NCBI GenBank assembly: GCA_019638835.1
Contig: JAHBTC010000011.1
Coordinates: 1-42,792 of the forward strand
DNA length: 42,792 bases
Direction: 5' to 3'
Source of the DNA: Fimbriimonadaceae bacterium
GTDB lineage: Bacteria > Armatimonadota > Fimbriimonadia > Fimbriimonadales > Fimbriimonadaceae
A program made the translations under genes and the position numbers. Shown here piece after piece: positions 8,480 through 16,944 of the stretch. Under the pieces are notes generated by a model. That model saw only the letters and a program-made list of their open reading frames with translations, was not told the origin of the DNA and ran no database searches. Numbering within the stretch: the stretch's first letter is position 1; the number at the start of each line of letters is the position of its first letter.

Positions 8480-9229
8480 ATGAAGAAAGCATTTGCCCGA
8501 ATCGCCGTGCTTGCACTGGGAGCCACAATGGCTTCGTTCGCAACGGCGAGCCTCTCACCCTATAGCCAGAACTTCGAAGGTCTCAACGCTGCAGACGGTG
8601 CCGCCCTCACCAACGACGGCTGGCTCGTGTTTGCAAACGTCTTCGATTCAAGCAACAACTACCTGTACGGCTACGGCCCCTTCGGCGCACCGAACGGCGG
8701 TCCCGGCTTTTCCTCCATCGCCACCGGCGAAGGTGGACCAAACCAAGCCCAGCAATACCTGAACGCCTACAGTGACTACAACAACGGCGACCATGGGCTC
8801 GGCCGCATCATCGAAGCGAACGTATTCCAAGAACAGGTGATTGGCGCGGGTGATCTTGGCATGACTTACAACTTCACCTTCGATTACAAGGCTTCCTTCC
8901 AGAGTGGTCCGGCTGGCTCAACGACCACCTTTGCCTTCATCAAGGTACTCAATCCGAACAACGGATACAGCCTAGAGGCTTTCCCGACTTTGGAGACGAC
9001 GGCGGCTTCAACCACGGTCTGGTCGGAAGGTAATACGATCAGCATTACGATCGACAACGCGTGGACCGACCATTTGCTTCAGTTCGGCTTCCTCAGCAAC
9101 GCGACAAACTTCGAACCGTCAGGTGTTTACTACGACAACATCAACTTCGCCGCTGTGCCGGAGCCGTTCTCAATGATCGCGTTCGGTGCTGGACTCGTTG
9201 CTCTTGCCCGTAAGCGCAAGCGAAACTAA
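8480..9229 (+). CDS. PEP-CTERM sorted extracellular protein, sugar regulon
   Basis: The protein has 249 residues. A signal peptide (MKKAFARIAVLALGATMASFATA) comes first, then a beta-rich, Asn/Gly/Tyr-rich body reminiscent of a jelly-roll binding domain (YSQNFEGLNAADGAALTNDG ... GVYYDNINF). It ends with a PEP-CTERM tail: VPEP, a hydrophobic helix and the basic end ARKRKRN. Such proteins are cleaved and sorted by exosortase and usually end up in exopolysaccharide. The start has GGAGAG nine bases upstream. The double operator in front ties it to the glycoside operon, so it may bind the same glycan; that is inference. A strong terminator follows at 9256. Confidence 0.9.
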   Translation: MKKAFARIAVLALGATMASFATASLSPYSQNFEGLNAADGAALTNDGWLVFANVFDSSNNYLYGYGPFGAPNGGPGFSSIATGEGGPNQAQQYLNAYSDYNNGDHGLGRIIEANVFQEQVIGAGDLGMTYNFTFDYKASFQSGPAGSTTTFAFIKVLNPNNGYSLEAFPTLETTAASTTVWSEGNTISITIDNAWTDHLLQFGFLSNATNFEPSGVYYDNINFAAVPEPFSMIAFGAGLVALARKRKRN

Positions 9230-9233
9230 TCTC

Positions 9234-9286
9234 GTCGCTGGTTTCCTCTCGATCGCCGGGCCGCTTCCTTTGGGAAGCGGCCCGGT
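9234..9286 (+). repeat. 53-bp dispersed repeat, copy 1
   Basis: This block is identical base for base to 14655-14707. It starts with GTCGCTGGTTTCCTCTCGAT and contains the terminator hairpin. Both copies lie just behind PEP-CTERM genes, but sequence outside the block is not shared. Confidence 0.9.
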
Positions 9287-9289
9287 TTT
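9256..9289 (+). terminator. Rho-independent terminator of the PEP-CTERM gene
   Basis: A 13-bp perfect stem (CCGGGCCGCTTCC / GGAAGCGGCCCGG) with a TTTG loop is followed by TTTT. It is the strongest terminator in the window and closes the sugar regulon. Confidence 0.92.
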
Positions 9290-9429
9290 GATTCTTGCAA
9301 CCAGATATGTTGGTGTTCGAGTTACGATTATCTTCGTCTAAGCCTCCAATACGGTCTGCGGCAAACAGAATCCAGTCAGCAATAGGTGCCTCATAAGCAT
9401 GGTGAAAATCAAGCGTCAACGCCCCTCAC

Positions 9430-10521
9430 TTACGGTAGAACGTACACCATTTTTCTTGGCAATCCCGGCACAGGAACCGTGTCCGCAAGTGCGCCAATGC
9501 TACCGTTTGCGTTGATGTGATACACCTGGATTTCCTGAGGAGTAGCGACGAGAACGAACAACCATTTTCCAAGGTTATCCGTACCTAAGGCTTCTACAGG
9601 CCCTCCAACTCCGACTAGTGGTCCTGATGAGCCGAACATACCTGACGAACTCGTAGAAACTGAGACCACGCCGTCGATGGCGTCACCGCCACAAAACACA
9701 GATCTTCCTAAAGGATCAGAAATGATAACCGAGAAGTCATTCGTAGTTAGATTTGTAGTCAACTGGTCAACAAGCGATGGCGGATTAGCGTTACTGATGG
9801 AGTATACGTTCTGGTCTGCAACCATAAATGTGAACAGTCCGGAAGAAGAAGGCGCAACATTGTCCGCTGAAACCGATGCAACGTACTCATCGCCGCTTGA
9901 GAGGACACCAGACGCATCAGGATGGCGAAACTGCACCCGACTCGTGAGGCCAAATCCAAATGAAACCAGATCTGATCCAGCGACTTGCAGTTGGGAAATT
10001 CCAACCGGATCTAAGGTGGGGATGTTGGCGATCGGAGGAACGAGAGGTGAGACCGTTTGATTCGGGTTGATCTGATACTGGTGAATAGGAGAACCGTTGA
10101 TGCCATTCAACTCACTCACGTATAGTTTGTCGGAGACATGGGCAACGCGGAACGGCGTGGTACTGCCCATGTTGAATTGTGTCATCACGGGCGATCCAAG
10201 TTGACCACCAAAGATTCGATTAAATCCAACAATCTGACGACCTTGATTGTCTACGGCAAACAAGCGAGCGTTGGCTTGATCCCACGTGATATCCGAGAAC
10301 TGAATATTGGAAGCATATGGACTGTTCGGCATCGCTAGCAGTGCTCCCGTCGTTGGATCGAAGGTATATCCTGCGATTCCACCGTTGCTCCCGAGAGACA
10401 CGTATATGCCCGTGATCTGGGAAGTGGGGAGTGTAATCGGCCCTCCTGAGCCCCCACACCCAAGAATCACCGCCGCAAAGGAACCGAAGAGACAGAATCG
10501 GAAGTTCGCAAACTTTCGCAT
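9430..10521 (-). CDS. Secreted lipoprotein with lactonase-like beta-propeller repeats
   Basis: The protein has 363 residues. The signal peptide ends in AAVILGCGG, a good lipobox. Repeating blades follow, of the type GIYVSLGSNGGIAGYTFDPT, NARLFAVDNQGRQIVGFNRI and KWLFVLVATPQEIQVYHINA. These resemble seven-bladed lactonase (YbhE/PF10282-like) propellers, although no enzymatic residues can be assigned. The gene diverges from the BTAD regulator. Its upstream region has the 11-bp-period GTCAC repeat, so it is a likely target of that regulator. The mRNA leader would be very short. Confidence 0.85.
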   Translation of the reverse strand: MRKFANFRFCLFGSFAAVILGCGGSGGPITLPTSQITGIYVSLGSNGGIAGYTFDPTTGALLAMPNSPYASNIQFSDITWDQANARLFAVDNQGRQIVGFNRIFGGQLGSPVMTQFNMGSTTPFRVAHVSDKLYVSELNGINGSPIHQYQINPNQTVSPLVPPIANIPTLDPVGISQLQVAGSDLVSFGFGLTSRVQFRHPDASGVLSSGDEYVASVSADNVAPSSSGLFTFMVADQNVYSISNANPPSLVDQLTTNLTTNDFSVIISDPLGRSVFCGGDAIDGVVSVSTSSSGMFGSSGPLVGVGGPVEALGTDNLGKWLFVLVATPQEIQVYHINANGSIGALADTVPVPGLPRKMVYVLP

Positions 10522-10544
10522 TGCCGTAGTGTCTCATGTGCCCT

Positions 10545-10560
10545 GTGACCAAAGTGTGAC
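10545..10560 (-). promoter_or_regulatory. GTCAC direct repeat, 11-bp period (SARP-type site 2)
   Basis: Read on the minus strand: GTCACACTTTGGTCAC, with repeats starting exactly 11 bases apart. It is 23 bases before the lipoprotein start codon. The same pattern is found before 13795 and before the gene ending at 30672. Confidence 0.65.
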
Positions 10561-10707
10561 GGGCAAGACAGCCTCCCATCTCGTCCACTTCTCAATTTCG
10601 AGCCTTAACCCAATACCTGTTGAGGAAAGTAGTACTACGAGCACATTCTTGAGTTTGACTCCGAGCCAACAGTTGCCAGATCTAGTCTCGCGAGGCTAAA
10701 ATGAGGT

Positions 10708-13700
10708 ATGGCGCAGCCTCAACTTCGCACCGCAACGACAGTTTGGCGCGCTAAGTTGTTCGGAAAGTTCGAGTTTTCACGAGATGGCGTACCCCTGCCA
10801 CCACTTCGCTCGGCAAAGACCGCCGATCTTCTTGCTGTTCTAACGCTACAACTGGGTCACAATTTAAGCAAATTGACTCTAGCGGAGGAGTTCTGGCCTG
10901 ACACAGAAGAACATAAGCAATCACAAAACCTTCGACAGTGCCTTGCATCTATCACAGCCGCTCTGGAGGAACCTGGAGTCTTGATCAGTGGACGTGGATT
11001 CATTGAGCTATCGCACGATCATGTTGCCACCGATCTCCAGGACTTCGATTACTTTGCTTCGCACTATGGTGACCTCAAAGGAGAGTTTCGACAAAGGGCA
11101 CTAGAGAGTGCGTTCGCGCTTGTCACGGGACCGTTACTTAAAGACCATGATCACCCAATCATCATTCCAGAGAGATTGCGTGTAGAAGAGTCCTACGCGA
11201 CGGTTACTCTCGACTTCATAAAGCATCTTATCGGCGAAGGCGATCCACGCAAAGCCGCGCAGGTGGGACGGCGAGCTCTGACAATATCCCCTGAGCGTGA
11301 GGATATTCATATCGGCTTGATCGAAGCATATGGTGCCGCGGAGCTCACGAGTGAGGCGCTGAAGCAGTTTGAATTTCTAGAGCAAATGCTCGATGAGCAT
11401 TGGGGAGAGTCGCCAAGTGACGCCGCTCGGCAGGCCCTCGAACGTCTACCGACCCCATCACATGCAAGGCGGGATCCATCAAATCACATTCCTAAACCAG
11501 TTCAAAGGATTTACATACGCGGGCGAAGAGAAGAGTTAGACTTTCTTACCAACTATTGTCAGCAACGTAACAATGGCTTTCTTCTTACACTTTGCGGGGC
11601 AGGCGGTTCTGGAAAGACAACAATCGCGCATGCACTCAAAGAACGACTAGGATTTCCGAAAGACTTCTACTTTGTTGAGCTAGCCGATCTACGTGACTCG
11701 CAACTGATCGCAAGCAGAACATTGGCGGCCATTGGGCTGGCCGCTTCAGATGGACCCGCGGCCATGAGTTCACTCGCCAATGCGATAAGTAATAGCGGAG
11801 TACTTGTATTAGATAATGCCGAGCATCTCTCCGAAGGTGTCGCGGCATTCGTTCAGGAGCTACTTGCTTTGAACTCAGAAGTCAGGATCATTGTAACTTC
11901 AAGAGTTGCACTGGAACTGCCAGCTGAGATCCTTGTTCCTATTGGAGCACTGCCCATGCCCGATGTTGAGCAAAGTCTTGCCCAGCTACAATCTAATCCT
12001 TGCATTGAACTCTTCGTCAGGCAATCTCAACTCCTTCGCTCAACATTTCGGTTAAGGCCGGAAAACGCTCGAGCCACTATTCAAATCTGTCAAAGACTCG
12101 AAGGAATGCCTCTGGCCATAGAACTGGCTGCGGCGCAAACGACGGTCTACTCTCCTGCTCAGATTGCCAGCCGTTTGGAGAAAGGCATTCTCTCATTAGA
12201 ATCGACACAAAGGGCAAGACTTGAACGTCACCGTTCAGTTGAGAGATCAGTTTCTTGGAGCTTTGACCTCCTTTCTGACGAGCAGAAAGAAGCTCTATGT
12301 CGTCTATCAGTCTTTCGTGGCACATTCTCCGTTGATGCCGCAGAAGCAATCTTGACCGATCTAGAAGCCGCACCCCTGCTCTCTGCCTTATCTCGATCTT
12401 CACTTCTTGAGCGTCGCGACTCTGCCAAAGAAGTGCGGTTTGCGCTTTTGGTTCCAATCCGGCTATTTGCGCTAGCTAAGCTTCAAGAATTCGGCTTGGA
12501 GAGACAGACCAGAGACGCTCTACATGATTTTGCTTGCTATCTTTCTGACCGTCTCAAATGGGAGTTCAATGGATCTAATCCAAGGGAAGCAATCGATCAG
12601 ACTGAGGCTGATTTCGAGATATTTCGTACCGCATTCGAAGATCGGTCATCAGATCCGAATAAAGAAGCCGAAAAGATTAGAATGGTGGGCGACTTAGCTG
12701 CGTTCTTCGGAGCACGCGGGCTCCCTAGTGCAGCGTTCAAAAATCTTTACGACCGATTCTCTGCAATCCGGGACAACCTAGAGCCTCCCAATTTTGTTCG
12801 AGCCTCTTATGGGGCGGCAATTGCTACCTTGTTTCAACAAAACTTTGTTCGTGCTACAGAGATTTTGGACAAGTCTATAGAAGACTTGCGCGCGAACGAT
12901 ACTGTTGACCGTGCTGGCTTGATCAACCTGCGACTTTTGGCAAATATTATGTCTCCGACCCACTTGACATGTGAGTCGGACAATCTTAGGATGATTGGCC
13001 TTGGCAGAGAAGCACTTTCCAACATTGTCGGCATAACCAACGTTTCGTATTGGTCACCCGAGCTATTGCGAGTAACGTTGTTGAGTAATATCGCATCCAC
13101 TTATAGAAGGATGGATCGTCCTGAAGAGGCGTTGGATGCTGTGCAAAACGCAATAGCTCTAGGTCAAGGAGTTATCCCCAAGCGTACTTATTGTTTTTTG
13201 ACTCTTAGCGTTGCCGATATTAACATGGACCTTGGCCGTCTCGATGAGGCATGGATCGCGTGCATGGAGGCGATTAGAGCATTTGAGGATGCCGGATTCG
13301 ATGAGCCAGCAAGGCAAGCTCGGGGCACGGCCATGACGATCGCAGTTCGCCAAGGCAGAATCGAAGATGCTTGGAACTCGCTTCAAGCCGTGTTTGAGTC
13401 AGGCTACTTTTTTGACCGGGATCGAGTTTTCCGGGATCACTTGGTCGGTCTCGCAATCGTCGTAGCTGCCGCAGGAAATGAAGAGCTAAGTCTTGAACTG
13501 GTTAGGCTTGCTACACGTGCGGGATTCGTACGACAGGATTGGCACCGAGTCAATCAGCCCGAGATCGGAGTCCTCTTGCCCGTACTAAAGGAAATCACGG
13601 TGCCTGGAGAAGTAACCGCCGAGGAAGTCCGTAGACTTTATGAACAGGTTTGCCATTACATGGAGCGACGGTTCCGGAAAGAAAGTGATCCCGAAACGGC

Positions 13701-13710
13701 CAGCCAATAA
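10708..13710 (+). CDS. BTAD/SARP-type transcriptional regulator with STAND-like NTPase and repeat-rich C-terminus (AfsR-like)
   Basis: The protein has 1000 residues. About 12-110 form a short winged-helix DNA-binding domain (AKLFGKFEFSRDGVPLPPLR ... LAEEFWPD ... LRQCLASI). About 111-250 are the bacterial transcriptional activator domain with TPR-like helices (SPEREDIHIGLIEAYGA). An ATPase domain follows, with Walker A GAGGSGKTT (297-305), Walker B GVLVLDNAEHL (364-374) and EGMPLAIELAAA further on. The remainder is helical and TPR-like (EEALDAVQNAIALGQ). This is the layout of AfsR-like regulators, which bind direct repeats and switch with nucleotide state. No sensor or receiver domain is present. 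The two flanking genes and the lipoprotein operon at 28818-30672 carry the putative binding motif. Confidence 0.92.
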   Translation: MAQPQLRTATTVWRAKLFGKFEFSRDGVPLPPLRSAKTADLLAVLTLQLGHNLSKLTLAEEFWPDTEEHKQSQNLRQCLASITAALEEPGVLISGRGFIELSHDHVATDLQDFDYFASHYGDLKGEFRQRALESAFALVTGPLLKDHDHPIIIPERLRVEESYATVTLDFIKHLIGEGDPRKAAQVGRRALTISPEREDIHIGLIEAYGAAELTSEALKQFEFLEQMLDEHWGESPSDAARQALERLPTPSHARRDPSNHIPKPVQRIYIRGRREELDFLTNYCQQRNNGFLLTLCGAGGSGKTTIAHALKERLGFPKDFYFVELADLRDSQLIASRTLAAIGLAASDGPAAMSSLANAISNSGVLVLDNAEHLSEGVAAFVQELLALNSEVRIIVTSRVALELPAEILVPIGALPMPDVEQSLAQLQSNPCIELFVRQSQLLRSTFRLRPENARATIQICQRLEGMPLAIELAAAQTTVYSPAQIASRLEKGILSLESTQRARLERHRSVERSVSWSFDLLSDEQKEALCRLSVFRGTFSVDAAEAILTDLEAAPLLSALSRSSLLERRDSAKEVRFALLVPIRLFALAKLQEFGLERQTRDALHDFACYLSDRLKWEFNGSNPREAIDQTEADFEIFRTAFEDRSSDPNKEAEKIRMVGDLAAFFGARGLPSAAFKNLYDRFSAIRDNLEPPNFVRASYGAAIATLFQQNFVRATEILDKSIEDLRANDTVDRAGLINLRLLANIMSPTHLTCESDNLRMIGLGREALSNIVGITNVSYWSPELLRVTLLSNIASTYRRMDRPEEALDAVQNAIALGQGVIPKRTYCFLTLSVADINMDLGRLDEAWIACMEAIRAFEDAGFDEPARQARGTAMTIAVRQGRIEDAWNSLQAVFESGYFFDRDRVFRDHLVGLAIVVAAAGNEELSLELVRLATRAGFVRQDWHRVNQPEIGVLLPVLKEITVPGEVTAEEVRRLYEQVCHYMERRFRKESDPETASQ

Positions 13711-13733
13711 GCGAACTGGATCTTGACTTGTTC

Positions 13734-13749
13734 GTCACACTTTCGTCAC
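13734..13749 (+). promoter_or_regulatory. GTCAC direct repeat, 11-bp period (SARP-type site 1)
   Basis: The sequence is GTCACACTTTCGTCAC, with the repeats at 13734 and 13745. It is 45 bases before the PEP-CTERM start, in the short gap after the regulator gene, so that gene probably has its own activated promoter. Confidence 0.65.
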
Positions 13750-13794
13750 GCAGAGTGCGAGATCATCTCACCAGCCACATGGCTTGAGAGAAAA

Positions 13795-14628
13795 ATGATG
13801 AGACTCAACATCCGCCTCGTTTTAGTTGCCCTAACCGTAACCACGGTTTCCGCTATTGCAACTCCAGCAACTGGGGACAAATGGACCGTAGCCGGGTGGC
13901 CCCAGTTTGACGGCACTTGGCTGTTTGACCATACCGAAGGCACGTCGGGCCTCACGAACCCGAGGTCGCTCAAGATCGGAGGGAATGTTGCAAGTCTAAT
14001 GCTTTCCGGAATGGATTATGATAGTCAGGGCCGGTTACTCGCCATTACTTCCTCTGGATTCTATGAGGTCGCTCCAACAACCGGAGAACTGACCCTGCGC
14101 GGTGCATTTGGAGTTGGAATTGAAGGAGCTGCCAGTTACGATCCGGTGGGAAACCGCTTCCTTATAGCGGCGGGATTTGGGGGCATCGAAGAAGTAGATC
14201 TGGTGAACTTCAATCGTAATCTGATCAGCCCACTTACCGGAATCGACGACGTTTCCGGGATTGCCGTTGGATCAAACGGTCAAATTTGGATACTGGCGTC
14301 CAACACAAACTCAAGCAGTATCGCGGAGCTCTATGAACTTCAGGGAAATACACCTGTTAGTTACGGCTTACTTGGAATTCCTGTATCGGGGGCAATCGCT
14401 GGTTTCGACGTAGACTCTAACGGTGAGTTAACACTAACCAGTGGCAACTCGCTATATCGTGTAAATCCAGTCTTTGGTACTCCAACGGTTTCGATGGTCA
14501 GTTCTCTCGCTGGACCGTCCGACTACAGTGGCCTTACGTTCAATGCTGTTCCAGAACCGTCATTTGGATTACTGGCTGCGCTGGTCCTCATGCCATTGAT
14601 TCGCCGTCGCCACAAATTGGCCATTTGA
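13795..14628 (+). CDS. PEP-CTERM sorted, beta-propeller-like extracellular protein
   Basis: The protein has 277 residues. A signal peptide (MMRLNIRLVLVALTVTTVSA) is followed by propeller-like repeats (MDYDSQGRLLAITSSGFYEV, GIAVGSNGQIWILASNTN, GFDVDSNGELTLTSGNSLYR). It ends in a PEP-CTERM tail (VPEP, hydrophobic helix, RRRHK). A GAGAG lies four bases before the first ATG and seven before the second at 13798, so either start is possible. The longer form from 13723 is unlikely because its added residues would precede the signal peptide and run over the SARP-type site. Likely activated by the BTAD regulator next door. Function unknown beyond the surface location. Confidence 0.88.
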   Translation: MMRLNIRLVLVALTVTTVSAIATPATGDKWTVAGWPQFDGTWLFDHTEGTSGLTNPRSLKIGGNVASLMLSGMDYDSQGRLLAITSSGFYEVAPTTGELTLRGAFGVGIEGAASYDPVGNRFLIAAGFGGIEEVDLVNFNRNLISPLTGIDDVSGIAVGSNGQIWILASNTNSSSIAELYELQGNTPVSYGLLGIPVSGAIAGFDVDSNGELTLTSGNSLYRVNPVFGTPTVSMVSSLAGPSDYSGLTFNAVPEPSFGLLAALVLMPLIRRRHKLAI

Positions 14629-15645
14629 TTACTTGCTTGGAACTGTCAGCGCGAGTCGCTGGTTTCCTCTCGATCGCCGGGCCGCTTCCTTTGGGAAGCG
14701 GCCCGGTATTGAGTTTTGGCGGCGAAGCATTTTCACTAAGAATCGTTCAACTGCACATGTGAATTCCGCCGAAACGCGTTCAAGAATCTCTGCAGGCGAT
14801 TCCGAAGACGCCCCACCTCGCCGATTCGAGCCCGCATTCCATCGTCCGCCGTATGCGGGATCAACTGCCGCCATATCGATAAGTCGGAGCGTAAACCCGG
14901 CCGGGGCCGCCTTTGTCAGGCGCATCTTTAGTTCCGTTCGCCCTGGCAACTCGCGGCAGGGAAAGGCCATCGCTACCGCCCAGGAATCACTCACCAAAGC
15001 CCCCAAGAGTTCGCTCTCGATTTTCGATTCAAGTTCAAGACAGCACAACTCTCCGATTTTCACAGCACTCGGCAAAACAGCGACTGCCGCCTCACGATTA
15101 CGCTTGCGGATATCCATCCATTCGATGGCTTTTCTGTCCAAGGGTTTGCCCCTCTCCAACCTCTCTAAGCAATCAAATGAGAATCTGAGGCTACGCTCAT
15201 CTTGGATCGACTGCAGTAGATCGGCAATATGGTTTTCTTCTCCCGTGTGATCCGCTGCGATGACCGCCTCTTCATACATCGCCTTGGGCTCTAGTTTCCC
15301 CGTAACGATCCCAGCAGAGAGAATGCTATCGCAGTCCGTATGGTTCACAACTGCCAGTGGCGCAATACCCTTCTCTTGCACGAAGAGACAAGCAAGGTTC
15401 CCGCTACTTACGAACCTTTCCCAGACTGAATCCGGCCCGTGATGGTCGACATTTTGAATCCGTTCAAACTCATAACCATAAGGTCGAAGTTCGGCCCTCG
15501 CAATATCCCTGAAAGAGAAATCACAGGCAACGATCGGTTCATCGGGGAACAAGTCGGCTACTGAAGCAAGGCAGGGTCCCGTAGTCTCTTTGATCAGTGC
15601 GACTCGATCGATGTAACACTCTAAGTGCTCTTGATTCGCTCTCAC
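14629..15645 (-). CDS. DHH-like phosphoesterase-related protein with unusual motif order
   Basis: The protein has 338 residues and starts at GTG with GGAG seven bases upstream. It has NVDHHGPDS at 66-73 and NHTDCDSILSAG at 101-112, with AADHTGEENH at 130-139. H-x-D-x-D-S/G and DHH are the metal-binding motifs of the DHH phosphoesterase superfamily, but there the HxDxD motif comes first. The C-terminal GGRWNAGSNRRGG recalls the glycine-rich DHHA1 end. The last 26 residues or so are encoded by the antisense strand of the 53-bp terminator repeat, and the stop codon abuts that of the PEP-CTERM gene. The native C-terminus was probably altered. No signal peptide is seen, so it is cytoplasmic. The activity is unknown; the DHH link is inferred from motifs alone. 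Confidence 0.7.
   Translation of the reverse strand: MRANQEHLECYIDRVALIKETTGPCLASVADLFPDEPIVACDFSFRDIARAELRPYGYEFERIQNVDHHGPDSVWERFVSSGNLACLFVQEKGIAPLAVVNHTDCDSILSAGIVTGKLEPKAMYEEAVIAADHTGEENHIADLLQSIQDERSLRFSFDCLERLERGKPLDRKAIEWMDIRKRNREAAVAVLPSAVKIGELCCLELESKIESELLGALVSDSWAVAMAFPCRELPGRTELKMRLTKAAPAGFTLRLIDMAAVDPAYGGRWNAGSNRRGGASSESPAEILERVSAEFTCAVERFLVKMLRRQNSIPGRFPKEAARRSRGNQRLALTVPSK
14655..14707 (+). repeat. 53-bp dispersed repeat, copy 2
   Basis: Identical to 9234-9286. Here it lies inside the 3' end of the convergent DHH-like gene and behind the second PEP-CTERM gene. Confidence 0.9.
14677..14706 (+). terminator. Terminator hairpin of the second PEP-CTERM gene
   Basis: It has the same 13-bp stem and TTTG loop as the hairpin at 9256. 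It is followed by TATTGAGTTTT, so the U-tract is weaker than in copy 1. Confidence 0.75.
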
Positions 15646-15677
15646 GTTGAGTCTCCAGGCTCCGCAATCTTATGGAA

Positions 15678-15700
15678 GCTGGGAGTGCACCCCAGCACTC
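15678..15700 (-). promoter_or_regulatory. Overlapping alternative hairpins between two minus-strand genes
   Basis: Two mutually exclusive stems share bases: GCTGGG/CCCAGC (15678-15683 with 15691-15696) and GAGTGC/GCACTC (15683-15688 with 15695-15700). They lie downstream of the lipoprotein gene at 15760 and 33-55 bases upstream of the DHH-like start. They could be a weak terminator or attenuator. No U-run follows. Confidence 0.35.
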
Positions 15701-15759
15701 TACATTGAACCATAGCCTAATTTGTTTGCAACGCCGGGGAGTCCACTGGCTAACGCGAT

Positions 15760-16830
15760 CTAGAACGAGCCTGATTCGTAGAAGAAGTGCCTGCCATCGC
15801 TGGCTTGCACCAACGCGGATCCGTTACCGAACAGTTTGACAATTGAAGTCAGTGAAACTCCCATTGGTATCTCGGCGATATCATCGAAGACGACAGCACC
15901 ACTATTCCGATAGAGTACGATCTTGCCACCGCTGAATCCTGTAACGCCGCCCATCCATCCTGATGCATTTCTGACACGTGCCTCAACTTTCGACTCGCCA
16001 ACCGGATTAGCGACTACTGTGCATGCGCCTGTACTTGGGTGAATTGTAACAGGGTTGGCTTTCGTAGCAATAGTTAAGTAAGCACCATCAATGGCCGTAC
16101 CCACAAGGGTTCCGTCATCTCCTTCAAAAACGTTGTTAACCTCCGAATATGTAGGTGGAATCTGCACCTCAATACTCGTTGCGTTAGGGCCACTAGCAAA
16201 ATAGTATCGGTCTGGGGATCCAGCAACCCTGAAGATAAGGCGACCACTCTTGGTAATCTGCACAAGGTTCGTGTTCGCCGGGACCGTCAATATCATCGGG
16301 GTCGCGGTGACAGAGGTCCAATAGAAAAACCGAGAAGGTCCACTACCCCCTGCCTCACCACCAACCACCGCCCCCGCATCACTTATGCCACCGGTTCCAC
16401 ACATCGGTACGCCTGCCGGCTTGATCATTGCAATCGGTGAGTCCTCAGGAGAGGGCCAGTAGTAAGGCTCAAGGAGCGTTATCTGAGACGCCGAGTTAAA
16501 TTTGTGACGGGATCCACACACCACTCGTGAGCTATTCATTCCTGCAACGGCAAAATTTGCACCCGCTGGAGGGGACTTCATCAACTCGGATGCCCCCGTT
16601 GGCCCTAACACCCGCAAGGCAAACTCTCCTCCTAGCGTCGTCATACCTGCAGTTGCCACACCAACTGAGCCCGAATCGTCGAAGAACCACCGACCAGTGT
16701 CGGCTCTGGAAGGTGAAGATATCGGTGTTCGACTAACGGCTCCAGCGGTTCTTCCTGCACATCCCGATGTAAATACCGACGAGAGGACAAGAATTGAACA
16801 ATAAAAACCTAGTAATGACGTGAGTTTCAC
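15760..16830 (-). CDS. Secreted lipoprotein of unknown function
   Basis: The protein has 356 residues counted from a GTG at 16830, whose product opens with a good signal peptide (KLTSLLGFYCSILVLSSVFT) and lipobox SGC. The frame is open up to 16887, but that longer start adds a polar stretch before the signal. The body is Gly/Ser/Val-rich and has loose repeats of the kind GVATAGMTTLGG, GISDAGAVVGG and FEGDDGTLVGTAIDG. These are reminiscent of extracellular HAF-type or propeller repeats. No catalytic motif is seen. A TTCACG repeat with 10-base period lies 35-50 bases upstream of the chosen start. Confidence 0.75.
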   Translation of the reverse strand: MKLTSLLGFYCSILVLSSVFTSGCAGRTAGAVSRTPISSPSRADTGRWFFDDSGSVGVATAGMTTLGGEFALRVLGPTGASELMKSPPAGANFAVAGMNSSRVVCGSRHKFNSASQITLLEPYYWPSPEDSPIAMIKPAGVPMCGTGGISDAGAVVGGEAGGSGPSRFFYWTSVTATPMILTVPANTNLVQITKSGRLIFRVAGSPDRYYFASGPNATSIEVQIPPTYSEVNNVFEGDDGTLVGTAIDGAYLTIATKANPVTIHPSTGACTVVANPVGESKVEARVRNASGWMGGVTGFSGGKIVLYRNSGAVVFDDIAEIPMGVSLTSIVKLFGNGSALVQASDGRHFFYESGSF

Positions 16831-16944
16831 GGACCGAGTATGGGATGAACAAACGAGGTGTATTCGTGAAAAAACGTGAAATACCAAGGGGAGTTCAAAA
16901 AACTACCTGCTCCTCGGAGTATAGCGAAACGCGAAATGAATTCA

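Noticed and set aside
14633-15250. 205-codon plus-strand frame
   Set aside because: Antisense to the DHH-like gene, Ser/Arg-rich composition typical of shadow frames, and it begins inside the terminator region.
16865-16880. TTCACG direct repeat before the 15760-16830 lipoprotein, as a fourth BTAD site
   Set aside because: The period is 10 bases, not 11, and the half-site differs (TTCACG versus GTCAC). It may be a related signal, but it was not counted.
16921-16933. GCGAAACGCG as a further LacI operator
   Set aside because: It lacks the GAGAAWCGWTTC core symmetry; similar GAAACG strings at 21563 and 26330 also fail.
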